Translations under genes and position numbers: made by a program
In this document: one piece after another, positions 1 through 6,950 of the stretch
Numbering within the stretch: the first letter of the stretch is position 1
Layout of the letters: each line of letters begins with the position of its first letter
The notes under the pieces: generated by a model
What the model was told of the DNA's origin: nothing
Seen by the model: the letters and a program-made list of their open reading frames with translations, nothing else
Databases searched by the model: none
Assembly: GCA_040758525.1 (NCBI GenBank)
Contig: JBFLVQ010000144.1
Coordinates: 1-15,787 of the forward strand
DNA from: JBFLVQ01 sp040758525
Lineage (GTDB): Bacteria > Acidobacteriota > Blastocatellia > Chloracidobacteriales > JADJPF01
DNA length: 15,787 bases
Direction: 5' to 3'

Positions 1-72
1 AAATTTTAGCCTGCTACAGATATACCCAGGATAGTAGAATTATCGCTCTAATAGGAAACCTATGCGACTCAA

Positions 73-101
73 TTTTGCCAATAGGGATATTTCATTATAA
101 T
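73..101 (+). promoter_or_regulatory. Sigma-70-type promoter for the nadD-nadK fusion
   Basis: A perfect -10 box TATAAT lies at 96-101. The -35 is less clear: TTTTGC at 73-78 gives a 17-bp spacer, while TTGCCA at 75-80 gives 15 bp. The start site would fall near 108, leaving a short leader before the ribosome site AGGAGA (120-125), which sits 5 nt before the ATG at 131. The rest of 1-94 shows nothing else I can name. Confidence 0.55.
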
Positions 102-130
102 AGTCTTGCTATCCTTGTTAGGAGAAGATC

Positions 131-1546
131 ATGGTTAAAAGGCTTGCTATTTTTGGCGGTAGCTTCAACCCTCCAGCAATACATCATCGTATCATTGCGG
201 AGGCACTGATAGATCACTTTGATGAGATTGTTGTAGTACCTTGTGGACCGCGACCAGATAAGTCTACAACCAATGATGTTGAACCGATTCATCGTGCCAC
301 AATGGTAGACCTAACATTTCGTGGTTTGGCTAAAGTGCGTGTAGAGCTTTTTGATCTAGAACTTTCTACCTTTACCTATACCTATAAACTTGATGAGCGT
401 TTCCATCCCGAAGGTGAGATCTGGCATGTTATTACCGTTGATCTAATAAAAGGCGGTAAATTAGGCCAATCTACTATTCAGCGCAGTTGGGAACGTGGTG
501 AGGATATCTGGCAGAATCTGAATTTTGCCATAATCGTACAGCACGATTACGACTATGATCCTGCCGATCTGCCACTCAAGCATAAAATATTCAAAGTGGA
601 TCAGGCTGGCGCTAGTTCGATAATACGAGAAAAGATCTTCAAACGTGAATCTATTGAAGGGCTAGTACTACCCGAAGTAGCAAATTATATAAAACGTTAT
701 GGTCTATATCGTGTTACCTTATTAACACGTGCAGCCAAGTTCAATCTCAAAGAGCCCCGTCTGCTGATCGATCTAGATGAAAGGAATCCAGAGTCAAAAG
801 AGTTGGCCAAATCCTTCCAACATCTTGCTTCCGACAATCCCAACTGCATACTGGTAATTGGTGGCGATGGTACAATGTTGCATTCTATACGGAAATATTG
901 GCGGTTACGTCTACCTTTCTTAGGCATCAATACTGGTCATCGCGGTTTTCTCCTCAATGGTATAGATGAACTCACAGAAGGAGAGCTACCTAACGCAGAC
1001 CTGATACTACGCCATTCACCATTGCTTTATCTTGAGACATGTAATGAAAGCAATAGTGATTGGCATTGCGCCTATGCTTTCACAGATGCTTGGGTCGAGC
1101 GTGCACGCAGCCAAACGGCCTGGATTGAAGTGAAGATTAATGGTGATGTACGTATACCAAAACTGATCTCGGATGGTGTATTAGTAGCAACAGCAGCCGG
1201 CTCAACTGCCTATGCACGCTCTATGGGCGCTACTCCTCTATTGGTCGAGACACCAGCAGTAATATTGGTTGGTTCAAATGTGATGGAACCACCGAATTGG
1301 AAATCGGTACTCCTCTCGCTCGATACACATATTGAATTTACCGCCCTCAATTACGAAAAGAGACCATTGAATGGCTATGCAGATGGGGAGTTTCTCGGTA
1401 TGGTAACGCAGATGCGTGTTAGAATAAGTCGTATTGCCGCAGTAGAGCTGGCCTTTAGCCCTAGACATGATATGGCGCAAAAGATATCTGAGCTTCAATT
1501 TCCTAAATACACTTCGATCGTTGATACTAAAGAGTTCAAACCTTAA
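131..1546 (+). CDS. NadD-like nucleotidyltransferase fused to NAD kinase
   Basis: The 471-residue protein seems to join two steps of NAD(P) synthesis in the cytoplasm. Residues 1-190 resemble nicotinate-mononucleotide adenylyltransferase: a GGSFNP start at 9-14 and an SSIIR motif at 162-166, equivalent to the family's SSTxIR. Residues about 191-471 resemble NAD kinase: GGDGT at 244-248, GINTGHRGF soon after, and SDGV...GSTAY at 347-361. Key positions are altered. The nucleotidyltransferase HxGH motif reads AIHH (16-19), so its first His is Ala and its Gly is His. The NAD kinase Asn-Glu/Asp motif reads Thr-Asp (318-319). The kinase half therefore looks better preserved than the transferase half, and one activity may be lost or changed. 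A 49-bp gap leads to the sigma-54 activator, so the two are probably cotranscribed. The fold assignments are firm; bifunctionality is inference. Confidence 0.85.
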   Translation: MVKRLAIFGGSFNPPAIHHRIIAEALIDHFDEIVVVPCGPRPDKSTTNDVEPIHRATMVDLTFRGLAKVRVELFDLELSTFTYTYKLDERFHPEGEIWHVITVDLIKGGKLGQSTIQRSWERGEDIWQNLNFAIIVQHDYDYDPADLPLKHKIFKVDQAGASSIIREKIFKRESIEGLVLPEVANYIKRYGLYRVTLLTRAAKFNLKEPRLLIDLDERNPESKELAKSFQHLASDNPNCILVIGGDGTMLHSIRKYWRLRLPFLGINTGHRGFLLNGIDELTEGELPNADLILRHSPLLYLETCNESNSDWHCAYAFTDAWVERARSQTAWIEVKINGDVRIPKLISDGVLVATAAGSTAYARSMGATPLLVETPAVILVGSNVMEPPNWKSVLLSLDTHIEFTALNYEKRPLNGYADGEFLGMVTQMRVRISRIAAVELAFSPRHDMAQKISELQFPKYTSIVDTKEFKP

Positions 1547-1580
1547 CACTCTATATGGCGTACGTTTTAACAATAGAGTG
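1547..1580 (+). other. Small intercistronic hairpin
   Basis: CACTCTA at 1547-1553 begins immediately after the fusion gene's stop codon and pairs perfectly with TAGAGTG at 1574-1580, leaving a 20-nt loop. The right arm ends 4 nt before the GGAGGA ribosome site of the next gene (1585-1590). There is no T-run, so this is not a classical terminator. It could protect the RNA or adjust translation of the downstream gene. A 7-bp stem could also be chance. Confidence 0.3.
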
Positions 1581-1595
1581 ATGCGGAGGAGATGG

Positions 1596-3197
1596 ATGGC
1601 GCAAACTTACGGTAACGATCATCGCTACCCAGACAAAGTAGATAAACATGAAATACTGCTTGACCCTAATACTGAGCTTTTCCCATTAGCTACTGCAGAT
1701 ATCAATGTAGAGAAGTTAATAGAGTCTTACAACCGCCTTCAACTTATCTACAGCCTAGGCCGTACCATCTGTCAGGAGAGAGAATTAAACAGAGTGCTTG
1801 AGGTAGTGATGGCAGCGTTAATCCGCCTGATCGATCTAGAGAGATGCTTTATCGCAATATTTGACAAGTCCGGTCAACTACAAGCTACCGCAACACATAA
1901 TATCACTTTACCTAATGATCCAACGCAATGGCCAGTTAGCACTACAATGATTGTACGTGTGCTTGAGAATGGTGTATCGATCCTCAGCTCAGACGCAACA
2001 AAAGATGATGCATTTGCCAACTTCTTAAGTGTAGGTATGCATAACATACGTTCTGTAATGTGTGTCCCACTAGGTCCAAGAGGCTCCTGCATAGGTCTAA
2101 TCTATGTAGATAATCGACGGCGAAGTAATAGCTTTCCAGAAAGTGATCTGCTCTTTCTCACTGCGCTTGGTCACTATATCTATTTTAGTGTGCGTAATGC
2201 TAGTGAAATAGCACAAGCAACGGCAGAACGACAATTGAGTGATGAGCGATGGGTGGTGTTACAAGAAGAGTTACTACGAGATCACCAGATTGTCGGGCAT
2301 TCAGAAAAACTCTTGAGTGTCTATCGTAGACTACGACAAGTAGCCAATAAGAACCTGCCTATTCTATTAATGGGTGAGACTGGCACTGGTAAGGAACTGT
2401 TTGCCAAAGCCGCTCATAAATTGAATCAACGACGAGCAAAGAAATTTTTTATGGCTCTTAACATCGCTGTCCTCTCAGAAACACTGGTAGAATCGGAACT
2501 ATTCGGCCATGAAAAAGGCGCCTTCTCTGGTGCTACTGCTATGAAGGTTGGCAAACTAGAGCTGGCCAATGGCGGAACACTCTTTCTCGATGAAGTCACT
2601 GAGATACCGCTAAACATTCAGGCAAAACTGCTACGTGTGCTAGAAACAGGAGATTTTGAACGGGTAGGCGGGACAAAACAGCTACACACTGATGTACGTC
2701 TTGTCTGTGCCGCTAATAAGGATTTAGAGGAAGTAGTAAAAAGAGGTCTGTTTCGTGAAGATCTCTATTACCGGCTAAAAGGTGTCACTATACAGCTACC
2801 ACCATTACGGGAAAGGATAGTAGATATTCCTTACTTGATCCAGCATATCCTGGCAAAACTCGATTCAGATAAGATCTTTACCGATGCCGCTATCAAACTT
2901 ATGCAAGACTATAATTGGCCAGGAAATATACGCCAATTGATACGTCTGGTTGAGGAGATAGATGCTGTCTGCGAATCCCAACAAGTAAAAGCAGCAGACC
3001 TACCCGCTTACCTACATGCCGCGCAGCCATCCACCCATACTCCCTTCCTACCGCTCAATGATCTAATCGCACAGGTTGAATGCGAGCATATACGTCGAGC
3101 ACTGACATTGAGCGGAGGAAATAACGAACGCGCAATCAAATTGCTTGGCATCTCGCGAGCTAAATTCTTTGAAAGGAAGAAAGCTTGTCAACTCTAA
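1596..3197 (+). CDS. Sigma-54-dependent transcriptional activator (GAF-AAA+-Fis)
   Basis: A 533-residue bacterial enhancer-binding protein that would use ATP to open sigma-54 RNA polymerase promoters. Order of domains: a GAF-type sensor (about 45-200), an AAA+ core, and a C-terminal Fis-type helix-turn-helix (about 480-533, ending LLGISRAKFFERKKACQL). The Walker A is GETGTGKE (260-267) and the Walker B GGTLFLDE (326-333). The sigma-54-contacting loop reads GAFSGA (308-313) instead of the usual GAFTGA. There is no receiver domain, so the signal is more likely a ligand or partner bound by GAF than a histidine kinase. The ATG at 1596 is chosen because GGAGGA at 1585-1590 precedes it by 5 nt; in-frame starts further upstream would overlap the fusion gene. 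Its likely target is the operon starting at 3439, which has a sigma-54-like promoter match in the intervening gap. Confidence 0.93.
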   Translation: MAQTYGNDHRYPDKVDKHEILLDPNTELFPLATADINVEKLIESYNRLQLIYSLGRTICQERELNRVLEVVMAALIRLIDLERCFIAIFDKSGQLQATATHNITLPNDPTQWPVSTTMIVRVLENGVSILSSDATKDDAFANFLSVGMHNIRSVMCVPLGPRGSCIGLIYVDNRRRSNSFPESDLLFLTALGHYIYFSVRNASEIAQATAERQLSDERWVVLQEELLRDHQIVGHSEKLLSVYRRLRQVANKNLPILLMGETGTGKELFAKAAHKLNQRRAKKFFMALNIAVLSETLVESELFGHEKGAFSGATAMKVGKLELANGGTLFLDEVTEIPLNIQAKLLRVLETGDFERVGGTKQLHTDVRLVCAANKDLEEVVKRGLFREDLYYRLKGVTIQLPPLRERIVDIPYLIQHILAKLDSDKIFTDAAIKLMQDYNWPGNIRQLIRLVEEIDAVCESQQVKAADLPAYLHAAQPSTHTPFLPLNDLIAQVECEHIRRALTLSGGNNERAIKLLGISRAKFFERKKACQL

Positions 3198-3199
3198 AA

Positions 3200-3239
3200 A
3201 CAGTTCAAATTTCATACTCCAGTATGAAGTTTGAACTGT
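3200..3239. repeat. 19-bp near-perfect palindrome (terminator or enhancer site)
   Basis: Left arm 3200-3218 and right arm 3221-3239 are reverse complements except for one T:G position, separated by only two bases (CC). The left arm begins 2 nt after the stop codon of the sigma-54 activator. No T-run follows on the + strand. An A-run precedes it (3196-3200), which would be a T-run for transcripts from the other strand. It could terminate transcription. It could also be the binding site of the Fis-type helix-turn-helix encoded just upstream, since such activators bind inverted repeats roughly 100-150 bp before the start site. The structure is certain; the role is not. Confidence 0.8.
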
Positions 3240-3267
3240 AACAAGCAAATTGGGCGTCTTTTTAGCT

Positions 3268-3331
3268 ACCCCTTATGATCTTACAATGTATAAGCAAATA
3301 AATGGTTTACACAAGATCATAGAGGGGTTTT
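3268..3331 (+). terminator. Stem-loop with short T-run, possible terminator
   Basis: ACCCCTTATGATCTT (3268-3282) pairs with AAGATCATAGAGGGGT (3313-3328), leaving one bulged base and a loop of about 30 nt. TTTT (3328-3331) follows at once. It lies between the sigma-54 activator and the kinase operon, where a terminator is expected. The large loop and short T-run make it weaker than a textbook example. An operator or leader structure is possible. Confidence 0.4.
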
Positions 3332-3337
3332 CTAGTA

Positions 3338-3358
3338 TGGTATAAGCTTTGTTATGAT
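3338..3358 (+). promoter_or_regulatory. Candidate sigma-54 promoter overlapping a -10 box
   Basis: TGGTAT-AAGCT-TTGTT at 3338-3353 matches the sigma-54 -24/-12 layout (TGGCAC-N5-TTGCW) in spacing and in TGG and TTG. The -12 GC is GT here, a real weakness. A sigma-70-like -10 box TATGAT (3353-3358) overlaps the end, but no good -35 lies 16-18 bp before it. Either would start transcription of the kinase operon near 3365, about 75 nt before its first ATG. The neighbouring sigma-54 activator gene favours the sigma-54 reading. Confidence 0.4.
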
Positions 3359-3438
3359 ATTTACCAGCCAGCATATGGGGCAGGGTCAGGAAGAGGAATT
3401 AGTTTTTATTCTTTGTTGGCGACGGAGGCGAAAATATA

Positions 3439-4938
3439 ATGATTGGGCTATTCCATTATGAGGATATGACCATGCCAGGCAAAGTGATATTACAGGTAAT
3501 GGGTGGCCCACTACAGGGTAACAAATACTGCTTTGAGGAGCACGATACCTTTATCTTTGGGCGCTCACCCGATTGTCATGCACAACTCTCACAAAATGAC
3601 AAAACTGCTTCCCGTCACCATTTCATTCTTGAGGCCAACCCTCCAGATCTACGTATACGCGATCTAGGCAGTCTTAATGGTACTTATGTTAACAACATCA
3701 AGTATGGTGGACGTATTGCCAATGCGCCCAAGGCCAAAACATCCCAACATATGCTTCCCAGCATTGATCTCAAGGATGGAGATACGATACGGGTTGGCGA
3801 GACACTCTTCCGTGTCTGTATAGAAATACCATTAGCTTGTGGAGAGTGTGGATGTGAAATACCGGTCAACTTCAAAAAAGCTTGCCATTCGATCAATGGA
3901 GTACTTATCTGCCCTGATTGTTACCAAGATAGTGTTACCAATCATCAGCCTGTCCAATCACTACATTGCAGTGATTGTGGCAGAGATGTCGCGACAGAGA
4001 TAGGCAATCGACGAGGCGATTATCTTTGTCACTCCTGCCAAGCGCAGCGTGAGTCAAATCCAGCGGCATTGATGATAAAGATTTTAAATCAGGCACAGCA
4101 GCAGGTTGTCGCTGATCCTAGCTATATTGCTGGTTATCAACTAATCAAGAAGCTTGGCGAAGGTGGTATGGGTGCAGTCTATCTGGCGCGTGGCCAACAT
4201 GAAATCTATGCTGCTATCAAGATAATGCTTGCCAGGGTGGCAGTAGATAATATCTCGCGGCAGATGTTTCAACGTGAGATTGAAGTGACGGCCAAATTGC
4301 GACACCCTAACATAGTGCAATTATTTGATCATGGTTCGGCAGGCAGCGCATTCTATTTTGTAATGGAATACTGTCCAGGTGGTAGCCTAGACAGTCTTAT
4401 TAAGAGCCTAGGCGGCAAACTACCTTTATCACAAGCAACTCCCATTATGCTACAGGTGTTAGAAGGTCTGGCATTCGCCCATGAACAGGGTTTTATTCAT
4501 CGTGATCTTAAGCCCGCCAATATTCTCTTAACTGCTGACAAAGGCGGTGTCGCAAAGATCTCTGATTTCGGCTTAGCGAAAAGCTTTCAGCAGGCTGGCC
4601 TTTCTGGTTTTACTGCAACCGGTGCAGAGGGCGGAACACCTGCTTTTATGCCTAGAGAACAGTTGATCAATTTCAAATATTTAAGACCTGTTAGCGATAT
4701 CTGGAGTATAGGCGCAACATTCTACTACCTGCTCACAGGCCAGTTGCCATTAGACTTCGAACCCTGGCGCGATCGTATTGAGGTAGTGTTGCAAGGTGGC
4801 GTCAAGCCGATCAGGCAACGTGACCCCAATCTGCCTAAACGGATTGCAGAAGTGATCGATCAGGCAGTAGCAGAAAATGTTAAAGATCGTTACCAGACTG
4901 CAAAAGAGTTTTATAACGCACTTGTTAGGTCGCTTTAA
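3439..4938 (+). CDS. FHA / double zinc-ribbon / Ser-Thr protein kinase (first paralogue)
   Basis: A soluble cytoplasmic Hanks-type kinase. The FHA domain (about 12-125) keeps the phosphothreonine-binding signature: FGR, SRHH and SLNGTYVNN. Two zinc-ribbon-like modules follow, with CxxC pairs at C134/C137 with C158/C161, and C177/C180 with C197/C200. The kinase (about 233-499) has the glycine loop GEGGMG (240-245), Lys261, HRDLKPAN (354-361, Asp356) and DFG (376-378), so it should be active. No membrane segment is visible. GGAGG at 3424-3428 sits 10 nt before this ATG. An in-frame ATG at 3472, with GAGG 8 nt before it, matches the start of the paralogue at 11863 and may be the true start. It is first in a five-gene operon; 45 bp separate it from the next gene. 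Its targets are unknown; operon partners are the natural guess. Confidence 0.93.
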   Translation: MIGLFHYEDMTMPGKVILQVMGGPLQGNKYCFEEHDTFIFGRSPDCHAQLSQNDKTASRHHFILEANPPDLRIRDLGSLNGTYVNNIKYGGRIANAPKAKTSQHMLPSIDLKDGDTIRVGETLFRVCIEIPLACGECGCEIPVNFKKACHSINGVLICPDCYQDSVTNHQPVQSLHCSDCGRDVATEIGNRRGDYLCHSCQAQRESNPAALMIKILNQAQQQVVADPSYIAGYQLIKKLGEGGMGAVYLARGQHEIYAAIKIMLARVAVDNISRQMFQREIEVTAKLRHPNIVQLFDHGSAGSAFYFVMEYCPGGSLDSLIKSLGGKLPLSQATPIMLQVLEGLAFAHEQGFIHRDLKPANILLTADKGGVAKISDFGLAKSFQQAGLSGFTATGAEGGTPAFMPREQLINFKYLRPVSDIWSIGATFYYLLTGQLPLDFEPWRDRIEVVLQGGVKPIRQRDPNLPKRIAEVIDQAVAENVKDRYQTAKEFYNALVRSL

Positions 4939-4983
4939 GTATATGGTTTAGAGATCAAAAAACCAGGCATTGAGGAGATAACC

Positions 4984-6384
4984 ATGACGAATGAGATATG
5001 GCAAGTAGTGGTTGGCGAAGAAGTCTATGAAGCTGATCTAGAAACCTTGAAACATTGGATTAACGAAGGGCGTGTACATCCAAACAACTTAGTAAAGAAA
5101 GGAAATTTGAACTGGATCGAGGTCCAACGTGTACCTGCGCTGCGAACCGTTCTTAATAACATTGCAGCCAATAACAGCAACAATGATGCAACTGCCCCAA
5201 TTACCAATGCAGCCAATACTCCGCCAACCGCTATTATGCCAAACCATTCCTCAACACAAGAGCAGAACCAACCTGCTACTGGCTTTGAGCCACAACCTTA
5301 CCATCCACCCTCCTTTGCTCAAGTTGTCAAAGCTAGTAACTGCAAAAAACATCCTGAGTACCTGGCTGCTTATATCTGTATGAACTGTGGCACCGCTTTC
5401 TGCAACAGTTGTATACAGTCAGCTACTCATCTTCCCCCCAATGTTTGTCAACTATGCGGAGGACACTGTGAAACTTATCAAGATGCCATAAAGCTTTCCG
5501 ATCAGCTCACAGGGTTCAACTTTTCTGATATAAAACAGGCCTTCTCTTATGCTTGGCGGGCACTAGGCAGCGGTGTACTAGTTTATCTAGGAGGACTGAT
5601 CTTTGGTGTCGTTATGAGCGCAATATTGATCACAATTTCTAGCAAAACAGTGGAGATCTTTCTCTCTTACATAGTAGCTGAGGGCCGTCAGGATGCGCTG
5701 ATCCTCTATGGTAGTGGCTTTAGCGCACTTACCATTATCACCTATTTTTTGGTTATGATGGTTATTCTAGTACCTATTTTTGGTTATGCTTTTGCGGTTA
5801 TCAAACCTGTCGCTACTGGCAACAAAGAAACCCGTTATGTATTCAGCGTTAGCTCGCTATGGGCCAACATTGGCCATACACTGGTGAGCGTATTGGGTTA
5901 TTCTTTTGTGATGTTATGGTCTGTTGTTCTGATGCTCTATATGGCGAAATTCGGCGTTTCAATAGTTACTGTGATACTGGCCTGTCTGTTAGCACCATTG
6001 CTGATTTGGCAGATCTGCTTCTACTATCCAGTAGCATTGATCAATGGTTATACCAAAAGTCTATTGGCAGTAATTAATCCATTGACCTGGATCGACACAA
6101 TCAAACGATTGGGCGCCAACTACTGGAAAATCTGGGTAATCTATTTTGCTACCATTTGTAGCATAGCTGCCATAGGTGTGATCAACGAGCTTATCTTCCA
6201 CATAGTCCTACCTCAATTGGTACAGTACAAATTTAACTTAGGCAAGATCTTCTCGATTATGCTAGATGTCACTGCTTTCCTTATCTTAACGATAGTGATC
6301 TTTTACCTTAACACAGTAATTGCCTATCTAGTTGGCCGAGTGCTCTACAAACATAATGATGAACTGGGAATTATTATTGAGTAA
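4984..6384 (+). CDS. GYF_2-like, Cys-rich, polytopic membrane protein
   Basis: A 466-residue protein whose soluble N-terminus should face the cytoplasm. Residues 1-60 look like the bacterial GYF_2/DUF4339 module, from a WQVVVGEEVYEADLETLKHW-type start to NWIEVQ; this family is thought to mediate protein contacts. A low-complexity Asn/Pro/Thr linker (about 60-110) leads to a Cys/His cluster (C120 onward: CxxHP, CMNC, CNSC, CQLC, CGGHC) like a B-box-type zinc finger. From about 197 to 455 there are roughly six hydrophobic stretches, starting near 197, 241, 292, 325, 380 and 422. No enzymatic motif is seen. AGGAG at 4973-4977 lies 6 nt before the ATG. Its place between two kinases suggests a membrane docking or scaffold role, which is inference. 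The transmembrane part may belong to a DUF family I do not recognise. Confidence 0.85.
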   Translation: MTNEIWQVVVGEEVYEADLETLKHWINEGRVHPNNLVKKGNLNWIEVQRVPALRTVLNNIAANNSNNDATAPITNAANTPPTAIMPNHSSTQEQNQPATGFEPQPYHPPSFAQVVKASNCKKHPEYLAAYICMNCGTAFCNSCIQSATHLPPNVCQLCGGHCETYQDAIKLSDQLTGFNFSDIKQAFSYAWRALGSGVLVYLGGLIFGVVMSAILITISSKTVEIFLSYIVAEGRQDALILYGSGFSALTIITYFLVMMVILVPIFGYAFAVIKPVATGNKETRYVFSVSSLWANIGHTLVSVLGYSFVMLWSVVLMLYMAKFGVSIVTVILACLLAPLLIWQICFYYPVALINGYTKSLLAVINPLTWIDTIKRLGANYWKIWVIYFATICSIAAIGVINELIFHIVLPQLVQYKFNLGKIFSIMLDVTAFLILTIVIFYLNTVIAYLVGRVLYKHNDELGIIIE

Positions 6385-6451
6385 TACGATCTGTGAATCT
6401 GTACACAACCACAATAACGAACCCATTCTAGGCAAGAAATGGAGGAGATAA

Positions 6452-6904
6452 ATGAGATACTGTCTGTCACTGTTACTACTGTCTATACTGCTGCTACTGC
6501 CAGCCTGTTCGATGATGCGAATGCCAGCAACCGCATATCCTTCAGACGAAGATGTCAAACAGGTTATTGATAATGTCTTGATGTCAAAAAAAGTCGTCAA
6601 AGATAAAGTCAAGGTGAAGAATCTAGAAAACAAGCAGGCTAAGAAAGATCCCAACAATAAAGCATATCAGGTAAGTTATGATGTTAACTTCGACTACCTA
6701 GATAATTACTTTAATGATTTTGATTATGTGCGAGGCAGTGAAGTAAAACTCGATCTTAGCGAATACTGCAGGTTGAATATGTTTATCCCCTGGGCCAAGA
6801 AAGGCGTAGTAACAAAAGTTAAATGTGATTTGAGTTTTGAAAGAACCGTTTTTGGCTGGAAAGGACCGGACGGAAATACTTATAGAGGAACTGAAACAAA
6901 CTGA
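6452..6904 (+). CDS. Small lipoprotein of the kinase operon
   Basis: A 150-residue protein with a signal peptide and a clear lipobox, LPAC, making Cys19 the lipidated residue. Ser follows at +2, and by the E. coli rule that would send it to the outer membrane. The mature part of about 131 residues is charged and Lys/Asp rich. It carries a Tyr/Asp-rich stretch (YDVNFDYLDNYFNDFDYV) and two cysteines in its second half that could form a disulfide. I recognise no family. GGAGGAG at 6441-6447 gives a strong ribosome site 4 nt before the ATG. It lies 67 bp after the polytopic membrane protein and 46 bp before the large transmembrane kinase, so an external partner or sensor for that kinase is plausible but unproven. 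Confidence 0.85.
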   Translation: MRYCLSLLLLSILLLLPACSMMRMPATAYPSDEDVKQVIDNVLMSKKVVKDKVKVKNLENKQAKKDPNNKAYQVSYDVNFDYLDNYFNDFDYVRGSEVKLDLSEYCRLNMFIPWAKKGVVTKVKCDLSFERTVFGWKGPDGNTYRGTETN

Positions 6905-6950
6905 AAGTCGCTAGTAAGCAATACACCAAACAACTGTTAGGAGGCAGCAG

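Noticed and set aside
1467..1595. Longer N-terminus for the sigma-54 activator starting at 1467 or 1581
   Set aside because: It would overlap the end of the NadD-NadK gene and lacks a ribosome site; GGAGGA at 1585-1590 is placed correctly for the ATG at 1596, and the added residues resemble nothing.
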